Assembly: GCA_963930055.1 (NCBI GenBank)
Contig: CAWVKS010000007.1
Coordinates: 62,001-126,000, forward strand
Source of the DNA: Pullichristensenella sp963930055
GTDB taxonomy: Bacteria; Bacillota; Clostridia; Christensenellales; Aristaeellaceae
DNA: 64,000 nt
Direction of reading: 5' to 3'
Made by a program: the position numbers and the translations under genes
Notes under the pieces: model-generated
What the model saw: only the letters and a program-made list of their open reading frames with translations
What the model was told of the DNA's origin: nothing
Databases searched by the model: none
Shown: piece after piece, positions 44,095-51,629 of the stretch
Numbering within the stretch: the stretch's first letter is position 1
Layout: each line of letters begins with the position of its first letter

Positions 44095-44778
44095 TTATTG
44101 CAGGGCGACGTCCGGCAGGGCGCGGATGTCGGCGATCTCGTAGCGGATGCTGTATTCCGGCGGGGCGGCCTTGCCCTCGGGGTTGTACCAGCAGGCGTCG
44201 ACGCCGGCGCGGTTGGCGGCGCGTATGTCGCTGGTGAGGCTGTCGCCCGCCATCAGGGCGCGGGAGGGGTCTATGCCGCCCAGCGCTTCCAGCGCCGCGT
44301 AGAGCATGCGCGGGTCGGGCTTTTGCACGCCCAGTTCGCCGGAGATGACGAAGGCGGAGATGTGCTTGCGCAGGGGCGATGGATCCATGCGGCCATGCTG
44401 CACCTTGGGGATGCCGTTGGTGACCACGGCCACGGGCAAGCGCGCGGCGATGGTTTGCACCGCCTCCAGCGCGCCGGGCAGGAGCAGGCTCTGGTGGGAA
44501 AGGGCTTCCGTATAGGCTTCCCCGACTTCCCGCGGGTCGGCGTCGAGGCCGTAGTGCTTAAGAAAATCGCGGAAGCGGCGCACGCGCAGCTCCGCCTGCG
44601 TCACCTCCCCGCGCTCGAAGGCCTCCCAGCAGGCCCTGTTGAGGCGGTGGTAGACCTGCGGCGCGGCCTCGTCCGTGATCCCGAGCTGCTGGATGATGGC
44701 GCCGATGGCGTTTTTCTCCGCGCCGCGGAAGTCGAAGAGCGTATCGTCCGCGTCGATGAGTATGGCGTCGTAAAGCAT
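44095..44778 (-). CDS. yjjG: YjjG-like HAD phosphatase (nucleotidase)
   Basis: A 227-residue haloacid-dehalogenase hydrolase. Motif I is DADDTLFDF (residues ~8-16; the second Asp pair marks phosphatases), motif II VVTNG (~115), motif III Lys in VQKPDP, motif IV GDSLTSD. The 'DDTLFDF...E..A' start and the helical cap match the YjjG 5'-nucleotidase group that removes non-canonical pyrimidine nucleotides. ATG 44778 follows AAAGGAG; the longer frame to 44838 crosses the structured RNA and is not used. The leader carries the structured RNA 44803-45022. Confidence 0.8.
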   Translation of the reverse strand: MLYDAILIDADDTLFDFRGAEKNAIGAIIQQLGITDEAAPQVYHRLNRACWEAFERGEVTQAELRVRRFRDFLKHYGLDADPREVGEAYTEALSHQSLLLPGALEAVQTIAARLPVAVVTNGIPKVQHGRMDPSPLRKHISAFVISGELGVQKPDPRMLYAALEALGGIDPSRALMAGDSLTSDIRAANRAGVDACWYNPEGKAAPPEYSIRYEIADIRALPDVALQ

Positions 44779-44802
44779 GGCGTTCTCCTTTGTAATACAG
44801 GG

Positions 44803-45022
44803 GCGCGTCCGCCCGCCCGACCTGGTCTTTGCCCCCACACCCGCCGGCTGGGGCGCTCGCTCCTAAGGCAATGGCCTCCCCACTACTGGCCCTCTCAGCC
44901 CGAAGGCTGGCCGGACTTACTTCTAGGCCGCACCATGCTCACGGGAATTTTCCCCGCTTACGTGGGTCGTTTCGCCTGCGACTGGCATCGACTTGCAACC
45001 ACGGACGCGGGCGGACGCGCTT
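44803..45022 (-). ncRNA. Structured non-coding RNA, possibly raiA-class
   Basis: About 220 nt with its own promoter, no ORF, and a long closing stem: GCGCGTCCGCCCG at the 5' end (45020-45008) is complementary to CGGGCGGACGCGC at the 3' end (44815-44803). Inside are hairpins such as CGGGGAAAATTCCCG and AGCCTTCGGGCT, separated by conserved-looking purine-rich strands (GCAGGCGAAACGAC; GAAGTAAGTCCGG). Size and style resemble the raiA RNA motif of Clostridia, recognised from memory only. It ends 17 nt before the ribosome site of the HAD gene, so it could also be a cis-acting leader. Confidence 0.65.
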
Positions 45023-45027
45023 GTACC

Positions 45028-45056
45028 ATTATACCGCAGCCCCGTCAGTTCGTCAA
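45028..45056 (-). promoter_or_regulatory. Promoter of the structured RNA
   Basis: TTGACG (45056-45051) and a perfect TATAAT (45033-45028) lie 17 bp apart. The -35 overlaps the last codons of recD2, so the RNA is transcribed independently of read-through. Confidence 0.85.
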
Positions 45057-47240
45057 CCACGCCGCAAGGCGCGCGTCCAGGGCGCTGAAGCGGCGGTCGA
45101 TGTAGTTGTTGTCCACCATGGCGCGCATGCACTGCTCGCGGCCGACCACCACCACCAGGCGGCGGGCGCGGGTGACGGCGGTGTAGAGCAGGTTGCGGGT
45201 CATCAAAAGGCGCGGGCCGGCGACGAGGGGCAGCACCACGCAGTCGAACTCGCTGCCCTGGCTCTTGTGGACGCTCATGCAGTAGGCCAGCTCCAGCTCT
45301 TCGAGGTCGGCAAGGCCGTAGGTGGCCTCGCGGCCGTCGTCGAAGGCCACGGTCAGTTCCTCGTCGTGCGCGTTGGCGTCGAGCACGTAGCCGATGTCGC
45401 CGTTGAACACGCCCAGGCCGTGCTCCATGCCGCGCGTCCAGCCCATGTCGTAGTTGTTTTTCACCTGCATGACCTTGTCGCCCACGCGGAACGCCGTCTC
45501 GCCGCGGCGCAGCTCGCGCTTTTCCGGGGCGGGCGGGTTGATGGCCTGTTGCAGCACGGCGTTGAGGGCGTAAACGCCCGCGTCCGTGCGCTTCATCGGC
45601 GCCATTACCTGTATGCCGCGCAGGGGGTCGACGCCCAGGTAGCGCGGCAGGCGCTTCGTGACCAGCTGCACCACGGAATCGACCGCCGCGCGCATGCTTT
45701 CCTTGCGCTCGAGGAAAAAGTCCGTGTCCCGCGTGCGCACGACGGGATATTCGCCGCGGTTGATGCGGTGGGCGTTGCGCACGATCATGCTTGAAGCCGC
45801 CTGGCGGAACACCTCCGTGAGCGTCACGGAGGGCACGGCGCCGCTTTCAAGTATGTCCTTTAGGACGTTGCCCGCGCCCACGGAGGGGAGCTGGTCCTTG
45901 TCCCCCACCATCACCAGCCGCGTGCCCGGGCGCAGGGCGCGCAAAAGGGCGCGGAAGAGGAAGATGTCCACCATGCTCATCTCGTCCACCACCACGGCGG
46001 CGCAGTCCAGCGGCTCCTGCTCGTTGCGCAGAAAGCGCCCCTCCTCGCCGGCGTATTCCAACAGGCGGTGGATGGTGCGCGCCGGGCGGCCGGTGGCCTC
46101 GCTCATGCGCTTGGCCGCCCGCCCCGTGGGCGCGCACAGTTCCGCGCCGCCCAGTTCGTCCAGCAGGCGGAGGATGCACTTGAGCGTGGTGGTCTTGCCC
46201 GTGCCGGGGCCGCCGGTGATGACGAGCACGCCCTCGCGCTCCACGGCCTCCACAGCCTCGCGCTGCTCGTCGCACAGGCGCATGTTTTCCCCTTCCTCGA
46301 CCTCGGCGACGGCTTGCGCGGCGAGCCCCTCTTCCCCGCCGCCCTCAAAAGAGCGCAGGAGGCGCGTAAGGCGAAAGGCGGCGTCGGTCTCGGCCTCGTG
46401 GTACCAGGGCAGGTAGACCGCCGTCTCGCCGTCGATATCCTCGGCCTCGAGGCCGCCGGAGAGTATGAGGCCGCGCAGGGCGTTGTCGATGAGATCCTCG
46501 TCGGCGCCGAGCATCTGCCGGGCGCGCTCGACCAGGATGGTGAGGGGGAGGTACATGTGGCCGGAGGCGTTGGCGGCCTCGCTGAGCGCGTAGCGCAGCC
46601 CGCTTTGCAGGCGGAACTCGCTGGAGAGGGAGAAGCCCATCGCCAGCGCCATGCGGTCGGCGGTCTTGAAGCCCACGCCCTCCACCTCGTCGGCAAGGCG
46701 GTAGGGGTTTTCGCGGGCGACGGATTCCGTGCGCTCGCCATAGGCGCGATAGACGCGCGCGGCCATCGCCGGGGTGAGGCCGTATTTTTGCAAAAACATC
46801 ATCGCGCCGCGCATCTGGGCGTGTTCCTGAAAGCTCTCGGCGATCATGGCGGCGCGCTTTTCGCCGATGCCGGGCACCTCGGTGAGGCGCTGCGGCTCGG
46901 CGGCGAGCACGTCCAGCGTGCGCTGGCCGAAACTTTCGACGATGAGCTTCGCCGTGGCCGGGCCAACGCCGCGGATGAGGCCGGAGGCGAGGTATTTTTC
47001 GATGCCGTCCAGGCTCTCGGGGCGCGCGGACTCCACCCAGGAAACGCGGATCTGGCGGCCGTATTCGCGGTGTTCCACCAGTTCGCCCTCAAAGGCGGCG
47101 CGCTCGCCGGCCAAAAGCACGGGCATCGCCCCCACCGCGGCCAGGCGCTCGCCGCCCTCGAGCTTGACCTGCGCCACGGTGAAGCCGTTTTCGTCGTTTC
47201 TGTATGATATTTTTTCCACGACGCCTTCAAACCTGGCCAT
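45045..47240 (-). CDS. recD2: RecD2-type ATP-dependent DNA helicase
   Basis: A 731-residue SF1 helicase. The N-terminal ~100 residues are an OB-like domain, followed by tandem helix-hairpin-helix repeats (~100-190: RGVGPATAKLI, PGIGEKRAAMI). The motor then has Walker A GGPGTGKTT (~342), motif II VVVDEMSMVD, and the C-terminal SVHKSQGSEFD and YTAVTRARR motifs. Length and order match RecD2, the RecBC-independent 5'-3' helicase of Gram-positives involved in repair and fork stability. ATG 47240 follows GGGAGG. It lies directly upstream of the RNA promoter. Confidence 0.95.
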   Translation of the reverse strand: MARFEGVVEKISYRNDENGFTVAQVKLEGGERLAAVGAMPVLLAGERAAFEGELVEHREYGRQIRVSWVESARPESLDGIEKYLASGLIRGVGPATAKLIVESFGQRTLDVLAAEPQRLTEVPGIGEKRAAMIAESFQEHAQMRGAMMFLQKYGLTPAMAARVYRAYGERTESVARENPYRLADEVEGVGFKTADRMALAMGFSLSSEFRLQSGLRYALSEAANASGHMYLPLTILVERARQMLGADEDLIDNALRGLILSGGLEAEDIDGETAVYLPWYHEAETDAAFRLTRLLRSFEGGGEEGLAAQAVAEVEEGENMRLCDEQREAVEAVEREGVLVITGGPGTGKTTTLKCILRLLDELGGAELCAPTGRAAKRMSEATGRPARTIHRLLEYAGEEGRFLRNEQEPLDCAAVVVDEMSMVDIFLFRALLRALRPGTRLVMVGDKDQLPSVGAGNVLKDILESGAVPSVTLTEVFRQAASSMIVRNAHRINRGEYPVVRTRDTDFFLERKESMRAAVDSVVQLVTKRLPRYLGVDPLRGIQVMAPMKRTDAGVYALNAVLQQAINPPAPEKRELRRGETAFRVGDKVMQVKNNYDMGWTRGMEHGLGVFNGDIGYVLDANAHDEELTVAFDDGREATYGLADLEELELAYCMSVHKSQGSEFDCVVLPLVAGPRLLMTRNLLYTAVTRARRLVVVVGREQCMRAMVDNNYIDRRFSALDARLAAWLTN

Positions 47241-47258
47241 AGGCGTCCTCCCAAAGCT

Positions 47259-47726
47259 TCATCGCCCCTGCTCCAGCCGCAGAAGCCACTTTTTCGCCGC
47301 CAGCCCGCCGGCGTAGCCGACCAGGGAGCCGTCGCGCCCGACGACGCGGTGGCAGGGCACGAACAGCGGCAGGGGGTTGCGGTTGTTGGCGCGGCCCACG
47401 GCGCGGCAGGCCTTTTCGTTGCCGATGGCGCGGGCGACGTCTATGTAGGCGCGCGTTTCGCCATAGGGGATCGAGCGCACTTCCTCCCAGACGCGCAGCT
47501 GAAAGGGCGTGCCCTGCGGGGCGATGGGCACGTCGAAATCGCGGCGCTGGCGGGCGAAGTATTCCTGCAATTCGCGCTCGGCAAGGTCCAGCACCGGGCT
47601 TTCATGGGCGATGGGGAAGCCGCCGAAGCGCGCCTCCACCAGCGCCCCGCCGCAAGCGACGAGCGTCATCGGGCCGATGGGCGTTTCCACATAGCGGCAG
47701 GCGCGTTTATCCGGCGTTTTTTCCAT
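47259..47726 (-). CDS. ogt: Methylated-DNA-protein-cysteine methyltransferase
   Basis: A 155-residue suicide DNA repair protein that moves the alkyl group from O6-methylguanine to its own Cys. The active-site motif is seen as LFVPCHRVV (residues ~121-129), with the preceding RAIGNEKACRAVGRANNRNP recognition helix and Asn hinge. The length fits the small Ogt class. It starts inside the last codons of coaX (20-nt overlap) and ends 18 nt before recD2, forming a repair-gene pair on the same transcript. Confidence 0.93.
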   Translation of the reverse strand: MEKTPDKRACRYVETPIGPMTLVACGGALVEARFGGFPIAHESPVLDLAERELQEYFARQRRDFDVPIAPQGTPFQLRVWEEVRSIPYGETRAYIDVARAIGNEKACRAVGRANNRNPLPLFVPCHRVVGRDGSLVGYAGGLAAKKWLLRLEQGR

Positions 47727-48477
47727 AGATGAGGCACAGTCCTTTCAGGGTGAGAAGTCCGTCCAAGACGTCAATGACGTTGGAATCCCCGGCCACGAGC
47801 AGTGCGAGGCCGCCGGTGGCGATGACCTTGGCGTTCGGCTCGCCGATCTCGCGCTTCATGCGCTCGACGAGGTAGCTGACCTGGCCGATGTAGCCGTAGA
47901 CGATGCCGGACTGCATGTTGGCCACGGTGTTTTTGCCGATGACCGACTCCGGGCGCTGCAATTCAAAGCGCGGCAGCTTGGCCGTGCGGTCGGTGAGGGC
48001 GTCGGCGGCCAGCTTGATGCCGGGGCAGATGGCGCCGCCCAGGAACTCCCCGCGCTTGGAGATGACGCCGAAAGAGGTGGCGGTGCCAAAGTCGATGGTG
48101 ATGCAGGGCCCGCCGTAGAGCTCGTAGGCGGCCACGGCGTTGGCGATGCGGTCGCTGCCCAGCTCGCGCGGGTTTTCGTATTTGATGTTGATGCCGGTCT
48201 TGATGCCGGGCTGCACGCTCATGGGGTCGATGTCGAAGTAGTTGCGGCACATGTGCTCGATGGTGAAGTTGATGGTGGGCACCACCGAGGAAAAGACGAT
48301 GCCGGTGACGTCCTGCGGCGTGTAGCCGGCGTGGGAAAGCATGCTCAGAAGCGTGACGCCGTATTCGTCCGAGGACTTGTTGCGGTCGCAGGAGATGCGG
48401 AAGTACGTCTTTTGCTCCAGCCCTTCAAAGAGGGCGGCCTTGATGTTGGTGTTGCCGATGTCAAGCGCAAGGATCAT
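47707..48477 (-). CDS. coaX: Type III pantothenate kinase
   Basis: A 256-residue ASKHA-fold kinase catalysing the first step of CoA synthesis. Family motifs: DIGNTNIKAALF (phosphate loop, residues 5-16), ELGSDRIAN (~107), TIDFGTATSFGVI (~127) and GGAICPGIKL (~148). It follows the ECF transporter component gene by 16 nt. With coaD only 2 kb away this points to clustered CoA supply. Confidence 0.95.
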   Translation of the reverse strand: MILALDIGNTNIKAALFEGLEQKTYFRISCDRNKSSDEYGVTLLSMLSHAGYTPQDVTGIVFSSVVPTINFTIEHMCRNYFDIDPMSVQPGIKTGINIKYENPRELGSDRIANAVAAYELYGGPCITIDFGTATSFGVISKRGEFLGGAICPGIKLAADALTDRTAKLPRFELQRPESVIGKNTVANMQSGIVYGYIGQVSYLVERMKREIGEPNAKVIATGGLALLVAGDSNVIDVLDGLLTLKGLCLIYGKNAG

Positions 48478-48493
48478 GGTATTCCCCTACTTC

Positions 48494-49090
48494 CTATTTT
48501 GTATCTTTTCTTTGTATCTTTTCCAGGGCGAGGACCACGGGCGGGACGATGATGGCCGCAACGGCGGCCTCCAGAGCGCCCTGCACCGCGCCGGTGCCGG
48601 TGATGGTGGCGATGATGGCGGCGTTGTCAAGGCCCATGAAGGCGTAAAAGACCAGCATCAACCCAAGATAAAAAACGGTATTGGTGATCGAGCCGACCAG
48701 ACTCGCGCCGCAGAGAAGGCCATAGCGCCTGACGCCGCGCAGCGGCAGGCGCGCGACGAGATATGCCAGCAGCGGCACCAGAAGGCGCGGCGCGACGCTC
48801 ATCACCACGACCAGCAGGGGGCTTTTGTCCATCAGCGTCATGACCAGCGGCGAGGCTGGAAGCGGGATGCCAAAGGCGCGCAAGGTGCTGACCAGACCGA
48901 AGGCGAGGCCGAGAATGAGGCCCGGCTTCAGACCCAGCGCGATGACGCCGATGATGACGGGGATGTGCAATATGGTGGCGTTGAGCGTGCCGACGGGGAT
49001 GAGGCCCAGCGGCGTCATGCCAAACAGGACGACCAGGGCGATAAACAGCGATGTGAGCGTGAGTTGGCGAAGTTTTTCATGGGTGGTCAT
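48494..49090 (-). CDS. ECF transporter S component, pantothenate type
   Basis: A 198-residue membrane protein with five to six hydrophobic helices (for example LTSLFIALVVLFGMTPLGLI; GLLCGASLVGSITNTVFYLG). The opening 'LTLTSLFIALVVL' and 'P.GT....ILHIPVIIGVI' are typical of substrate-binding S components of energy-coupling-factor importers. ATG 49090 follows GGAGGG; the longer frame to 49279 crosses the promoter. Directly downstream is coaX, so pantothenate is the most likely vitamin (PanT-like). The substrate is inferred from context. The stop is TAG. Confidence 0.8.
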   Translation of the reverse strand: MTTHEKLRQLTLTSLFIALVVLFGMTPLGLIPVGTLNATILHIPVIIGVIALGLKPGLILGLAFGLVSTLRAFGIPLPASPLVMTLMDKSPLLVVVMSVAPRLLVPLLAYLVARLPLRGVRRYGLLCGASLVGSITNTVFYLGLMLVFYAFMGLDNAAIIATITGTGAVQGALEAAVAAIIVPPVVLALEKIQRKDTK

Positions 49091-49187
49091 GGAAAGGTCC
49101 CTCCGTTCGAGTTCGTCGTTCGATACCCTACGAAATATGTGGCGGCCGGGAAACTGCGTTCGGCTCCCTGCGGATGCCGACGCGCAC

Positions 49188-49196
49188 ATTATAACA
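49188..49196 (-). promoter_or_regulatory. Extended -10 promoter of the transporter-coaX-ogt-recD2 operon
   Basis: TGTTATAAT (TGN plus TATAAT, 49196-49188) is an extended -10 element. No good -35 is visible. The resulting leader is about 90 nt, ahead of ATG 49090. Confidence 0.6.
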
Positions 49197-49235
49197 CAAG
49201 AACGCATGGTTTTGTATGCTATTGTGTAAAAATCG

Positions 49236-49264
49236 TTGTAAGATGGGCGGCGGGATGGTATAAT
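49236..49264 (+). promoter_or_regulatory. Promoter of the cupin gene
   Basis: TTGTAA (49236-49241) and TATAAT (49259-49264) are 17 bp apart on the plus strand. It is divergent from the transporter-coaX promoter 40 bp away. Confidence 0.8.
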
Positions 49265-49296
49265 GGCGGTAGAAAACACAGGAGGTGTATGTTTCC

Positions 49297-49638
49297 ATGA
49301 TCACCCGCAAGTCCGAACGCGTCACCGAAACGCGCGAACACATGCGCGGCGGCGCCGGCGCGGCGCTTCTGACCCCCGCCAGCAAGGAGTTGCCCGCCAA
49401 CGCCCGTCTGTTTTCCGAGATCCGCCTTGCGCCCGGCGCGTCCATCGGCCATCACGTGCATGAAAACGAGACGGAGATGTTCCTCTTCCTCGAAGGCGAA
49501 GGCCGCGTGATGGACGACGATGCGGAAGTGTTCGTCCACCCCGGCGACTCCATGGCCACCTTCTCCGGCCACGGCCATTCGGTGGAAAATATCGGCGACA
49601 CCGACCTTGTGCTGGTCGCCGTCATCGTCAAGGACTGA
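49297..49638 (+). CDS. Cupin-domain protein
   Basis: A 113-residue single-domain cupin. The metal-binding motif 1 is visible as GHHVHENETEMFLFLEGEG (HxH then Glu) and motif 2 as PGDSMATFSGHGHSVEN. ATG 49297 lies 11 nt after AGGAGG; an ATG at 49289 is out of frame and stops at once. It is a lone gene with its own promoter and a terminator-like hairpin. The substrate is unknown; such small cupins range from sugar isomerases to detoxifying proteins. Confidence 0.85.
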   Translation: MITRKSERVTETREHMRGGAGAALLTPASKELPANARLFSEIRLAPGASIGHHVHENETEMFLFLEGEGRVMDDDAEVFVHPGDSMATFSGHGHSVENIGDTDLVLVAVIVKD

Positions 49639-49654
49639 GCGCTCCAAAACGCCG

Positions 49655-49699
49655 CGCGCCGCCCACGGACAGGAAAACGTCCGGGGCGGCGCGGTCTTA
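49655..49699. terminator. GC-rich hairpin between convergent genes
   Basis: CCGCGC..CGCCC.CGGAC and GTCCG.GGCGGCGCGG form a long imperfect stem over an AGGAAAAC loop. The following tail has few T (TCTTAT). It probably ends the cupin transcript and perhaps the convergent operon. Confidence 0.55.
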
Positions 49700-49707
49700 T
49701 CCGGCGC

Positions 49708-50349
49708 TTATTCGCTCTCCGCGCCCAATTCGGCGCGGCGGCGGCGCACGGTGTTGAGGGACTGGGAAAGCTCGCCCTCCACCGCGGAGAGCACCTTGTA
49801 GGCGTCCTGGCTGGCCTTGATGCGCAGCTCGTTGGCCTCGACGCGGGCGTCGTTTTTGATGATGCGCGCTTCCTCGCGGGCGCGGCGGACGATCTCGCTC
49901 TCGTCGAGCATGTGGTCGGCGCGCTCCTGCGCGTCGGCGATGATGTCGTGCGCGCGGTTCTCGGCGTCGGCAAGGCGCTGGGAAACTTCCTCCTTGGCCT
50001 TTTCCAGGGCGGCGTTGGCGCGCATCTCGGCGCTGGTGACGCGGTTCATGGCCGTGGTCTCGGCGTTGGTCATCAGGCGTTCGCGCTCGTTATACATCTT
50101 CATGCCGTACTGCACCGCGTCGGGGAGGTTTTTCTCCATATCGTCGATGATGCGCAGGCACTTGTCGGCGTCTATGATCTTTTTATTCGTCAGCGGCACG
50201 TTGGCGCCGGCGTTGATGGCCATGCGAATGAGTTTGAGCAGTTCAAGGAAAAACTTAAGGTCGTCGACCTCGTCGTTTCCCTGCTCCGCGGTCTCTTCCT
50301 CGCGGGGATCCAGCTCATCCTCATAGAATCTCTCCTGATCGCGCTCCAT
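49708..50349 (-). CDS. Coiled-coil protein (DivIVA/ATPase-subunit-H-like)
   Basis: A 213-residue, highly charged helical protein. Residues ~60-205 are almost uninterrupted heptad-type coiled coil (AALEKAKEEVSQRLADAENR ... ARIIKNDARVEANELRIKA). An acidic N-terminus (EDELDPREEE) precedes a short conserved-looking core (LKLIRMAINAGANVPLTNKK). ATG 50349 begins one base after the coaD stop, so translation is coupled. Similar genes next to coaD in clostridia are annotated as DivIVA-like or ATPase-like; no enzyme motif is present and the function is unknown. Confidence 0.7.
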   Translation of the reverse strand: MERDQERFYEDELDPREEETAEQGNDEVDDLKFFLELLKLIRMAINAGANVPLTNKKIIDADKCLRIIDDMEKNLPDAVQYGMKMYNERERLMTNAETTAMNRVTSAEMRANAALEKAKEEVSQRLADAENRAHDIIADAQERADHMLDESEIVRRAREEARIIKNDARVEANELRIKASQDAYKVLSAVEGELSQSLNTVRRRRAELGAESE

Positions 50350-50350
50350 C

Positions 50351-50848
50351 TTACACACTCCTTTTTTGATCCGGCGCCGGGATACACGCCGCGTATATAT
50401 CGTTGACGATCTGCCCCGGGACCATGCCCTCGATCGGCGCCCCATGCCGCGCGCAATCGCGCACGATGGACGACGAGAGCAGGCTGTAGGCCGGCGAGCA
50501 GATCAGAAACACCGTGTCCAGGCCGCCGATCTGACGGTTGGCCGTGGCCATCTGCATCTCCAGGGGCAGGTCGCTGGCGTCGCGGATGCCGCGCAGTATC
50601 GCGTCCGCGCCCTCGCGTTTGGCAAGCTCCACCAGCATGCCCTCGAATGCCGCCACGCGCACGTTGGCAAGGCCGTCCGTCACGCGCGCGAGCATCTCCC
50701 GCCGCTTTTCCAGGGGGAACAGGTACTTTTTCTCCGACTGGGAGAGCACCGCCACCACCACTTCATCAAACAGCGCCGAGGCGCGGCGGATGATGTCCAA
50801 GTGGCCGAGCGTGGGCGGCGAAAAGCTGCCCGCATAGATGACCTTCAT
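50351..50848 (-). CDS. coaD: Phosphopantetheine adenylyltransferase
   Basis: A 165-residue nucleotidyltransferase carrying out the fourth step of CoA synthesis. Motifs: YAGSFSPPTLGHLDII (the T.GH nucleotide-binding signature), LRGIRDASDLPLEMQMA, and SSSIVRD near the C-terminus, where ISSS.VRE is typical. Length matches the family. Its ATG overlaps the rsmD stop (ATGA), the usual rsmD-coaD coupling in Firmicutes. Confidence 0.96.
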   Translation of the reverse strand: MKVIYAGSFSPPTLGHLDIIRRASALFDEVVVAVLSQSEKKYLFPLEKRREMLARVTDGLANVRVAAFEGMLVELAKREGADAILRGIRDASDLPLEMQMATANRQIGGLDTVFLICSPAYSLLSSSIVRDCARHGAPIEGMVPGQIVNDIYAACIPAPDQKRSV

Positions 50849-51402
50849 GCCTCTTCCCCTTCAGCGATGAATTCCACGCACGTCTCGCCATAGCGCCGCG
50901 CGTCGCGGACGGCAAAGCCTTCCGGCAGCGCGATGGCGCGCGCTTGCGCCCGTTCGAGGATCACCAGCGCCCCTTTTGCCAGCAGCCCCCGTCCGCGCAG
51001 GCGCGCAAGGGCGTCGGCATAGGCAGCTTCCAGGCGGTAGGGTGGGTCGAGGAACACGAGGTCGCACGGCGCTTGCAGGCGCTCAATGGCCTTGCGGTAG
51101 TCGGCGCGGATGATGTCCACGCGCGCCAGTTCCCCGCCCAGCACGGCTTCGGCGTTGCGGCGGATGCAGGCAATGGCCCTGGCGTTGCTGTCCACGATGG
51201 TGGCGCACGCCGCGCCCCGGCTCAGGGCCTCCAGCGCCAGCGCGCCCGTGCCGCCAAAGAGGTCAAGCACGCGGGCATCCTCAACGCGGGAACCCAAAAT
51301 GCCGAATACGGACTCACGGATCCTGTCCGCCGTCGGGCGCGTATCCTCGCCGACAGGCGCGAACAGTTTCCGGCCCTTTGCCTCTCCCGCTATTATGCGC
51401 AT
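50845..51402 (-). CDS. rsmD: 16S rRNA (guanine966-N2)-methyltransferase
   Basis: A 185-residue Rossmann methyltransferase. MRIIAGEAKGRKL at the start, RPTADRIRESVFGIL, the SAM-binding VLDLFGGTGALALEALSRGA and the catalytic DPPY (LVFLDPPYRL) identify RsmD, which modifies G966 of 16S rRNA. ATG 51402 follows GGTGAGG. A frame open to 51699 runs through the promoter and is not used. It is the first gene of the rsmD-coaD-coiled-coil operon. Confidence 0.95.
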   Translation of the reverse strand: MRIIAGEAKGRKLFAPVGEDTRPTADRIRESVFGILGSRVEDARVLDLFGGTGALALEALSRGAACATIVDSNARAIACIRRNAEAVLGGELARVDIIRADYRKAIERLQAPCDLVFLDPPYRLEAAYADALARLRGRGLLAKGALVILERAQARAIALPEGFAVRDARRYGETCVEFIAEGEEA

Positions 51403-51427
51403 AGCCTCACCCACGCTATTTGTCGTA

Positions 51428-51457
51428 ATTATATCATATTTGTGCAACATTTGCCAA
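51428..51457 (-). promoter_or_regulatory. Promoter of the rsmD operon
   Basis: TTGGCA (51457-51452) and TATAAT (51433-51428), with TG two bases before the -10, are 18 bp apart in an AT-rich stretch just upstream of rsmD. Confidence 0.8.
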
Positions 51458-51583
51458 GTGTTTTTTCGAAATAAAATCGAAATTTCTGCGCAAAGGCTGC
51501 AAAAAGGGCGCCTTCCCCGGACGTTTTCCCGCAAGCGCCGCCCGTTTTGACGGCCTTGGCGGCATTTCCCCGGCGGGAAAGGC

Positions 51584-51611
51584 AAAAACCGCCCTCGGGG
51601 AAGCGGTTTTC
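51584..51611 (-). terminator. Terminator after alr
   Basis: On the minus strand AAAACCGC pairs with GCGGTTTT over a 10-nt loop, followed by T. It lies 18 nt after the alr stop codon. Confidence 0.75.
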
Positions 51612-51629
51612 GCGTTGTCGCCGGCGGTG

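Noticed and set aside
43730..44143. 137-codon plus-strand ORF after the exporter terminator
   Set aside because: Pro/Arg/Ala-rich noise that runs through a hairpin and over the terminator of the opposite gene.
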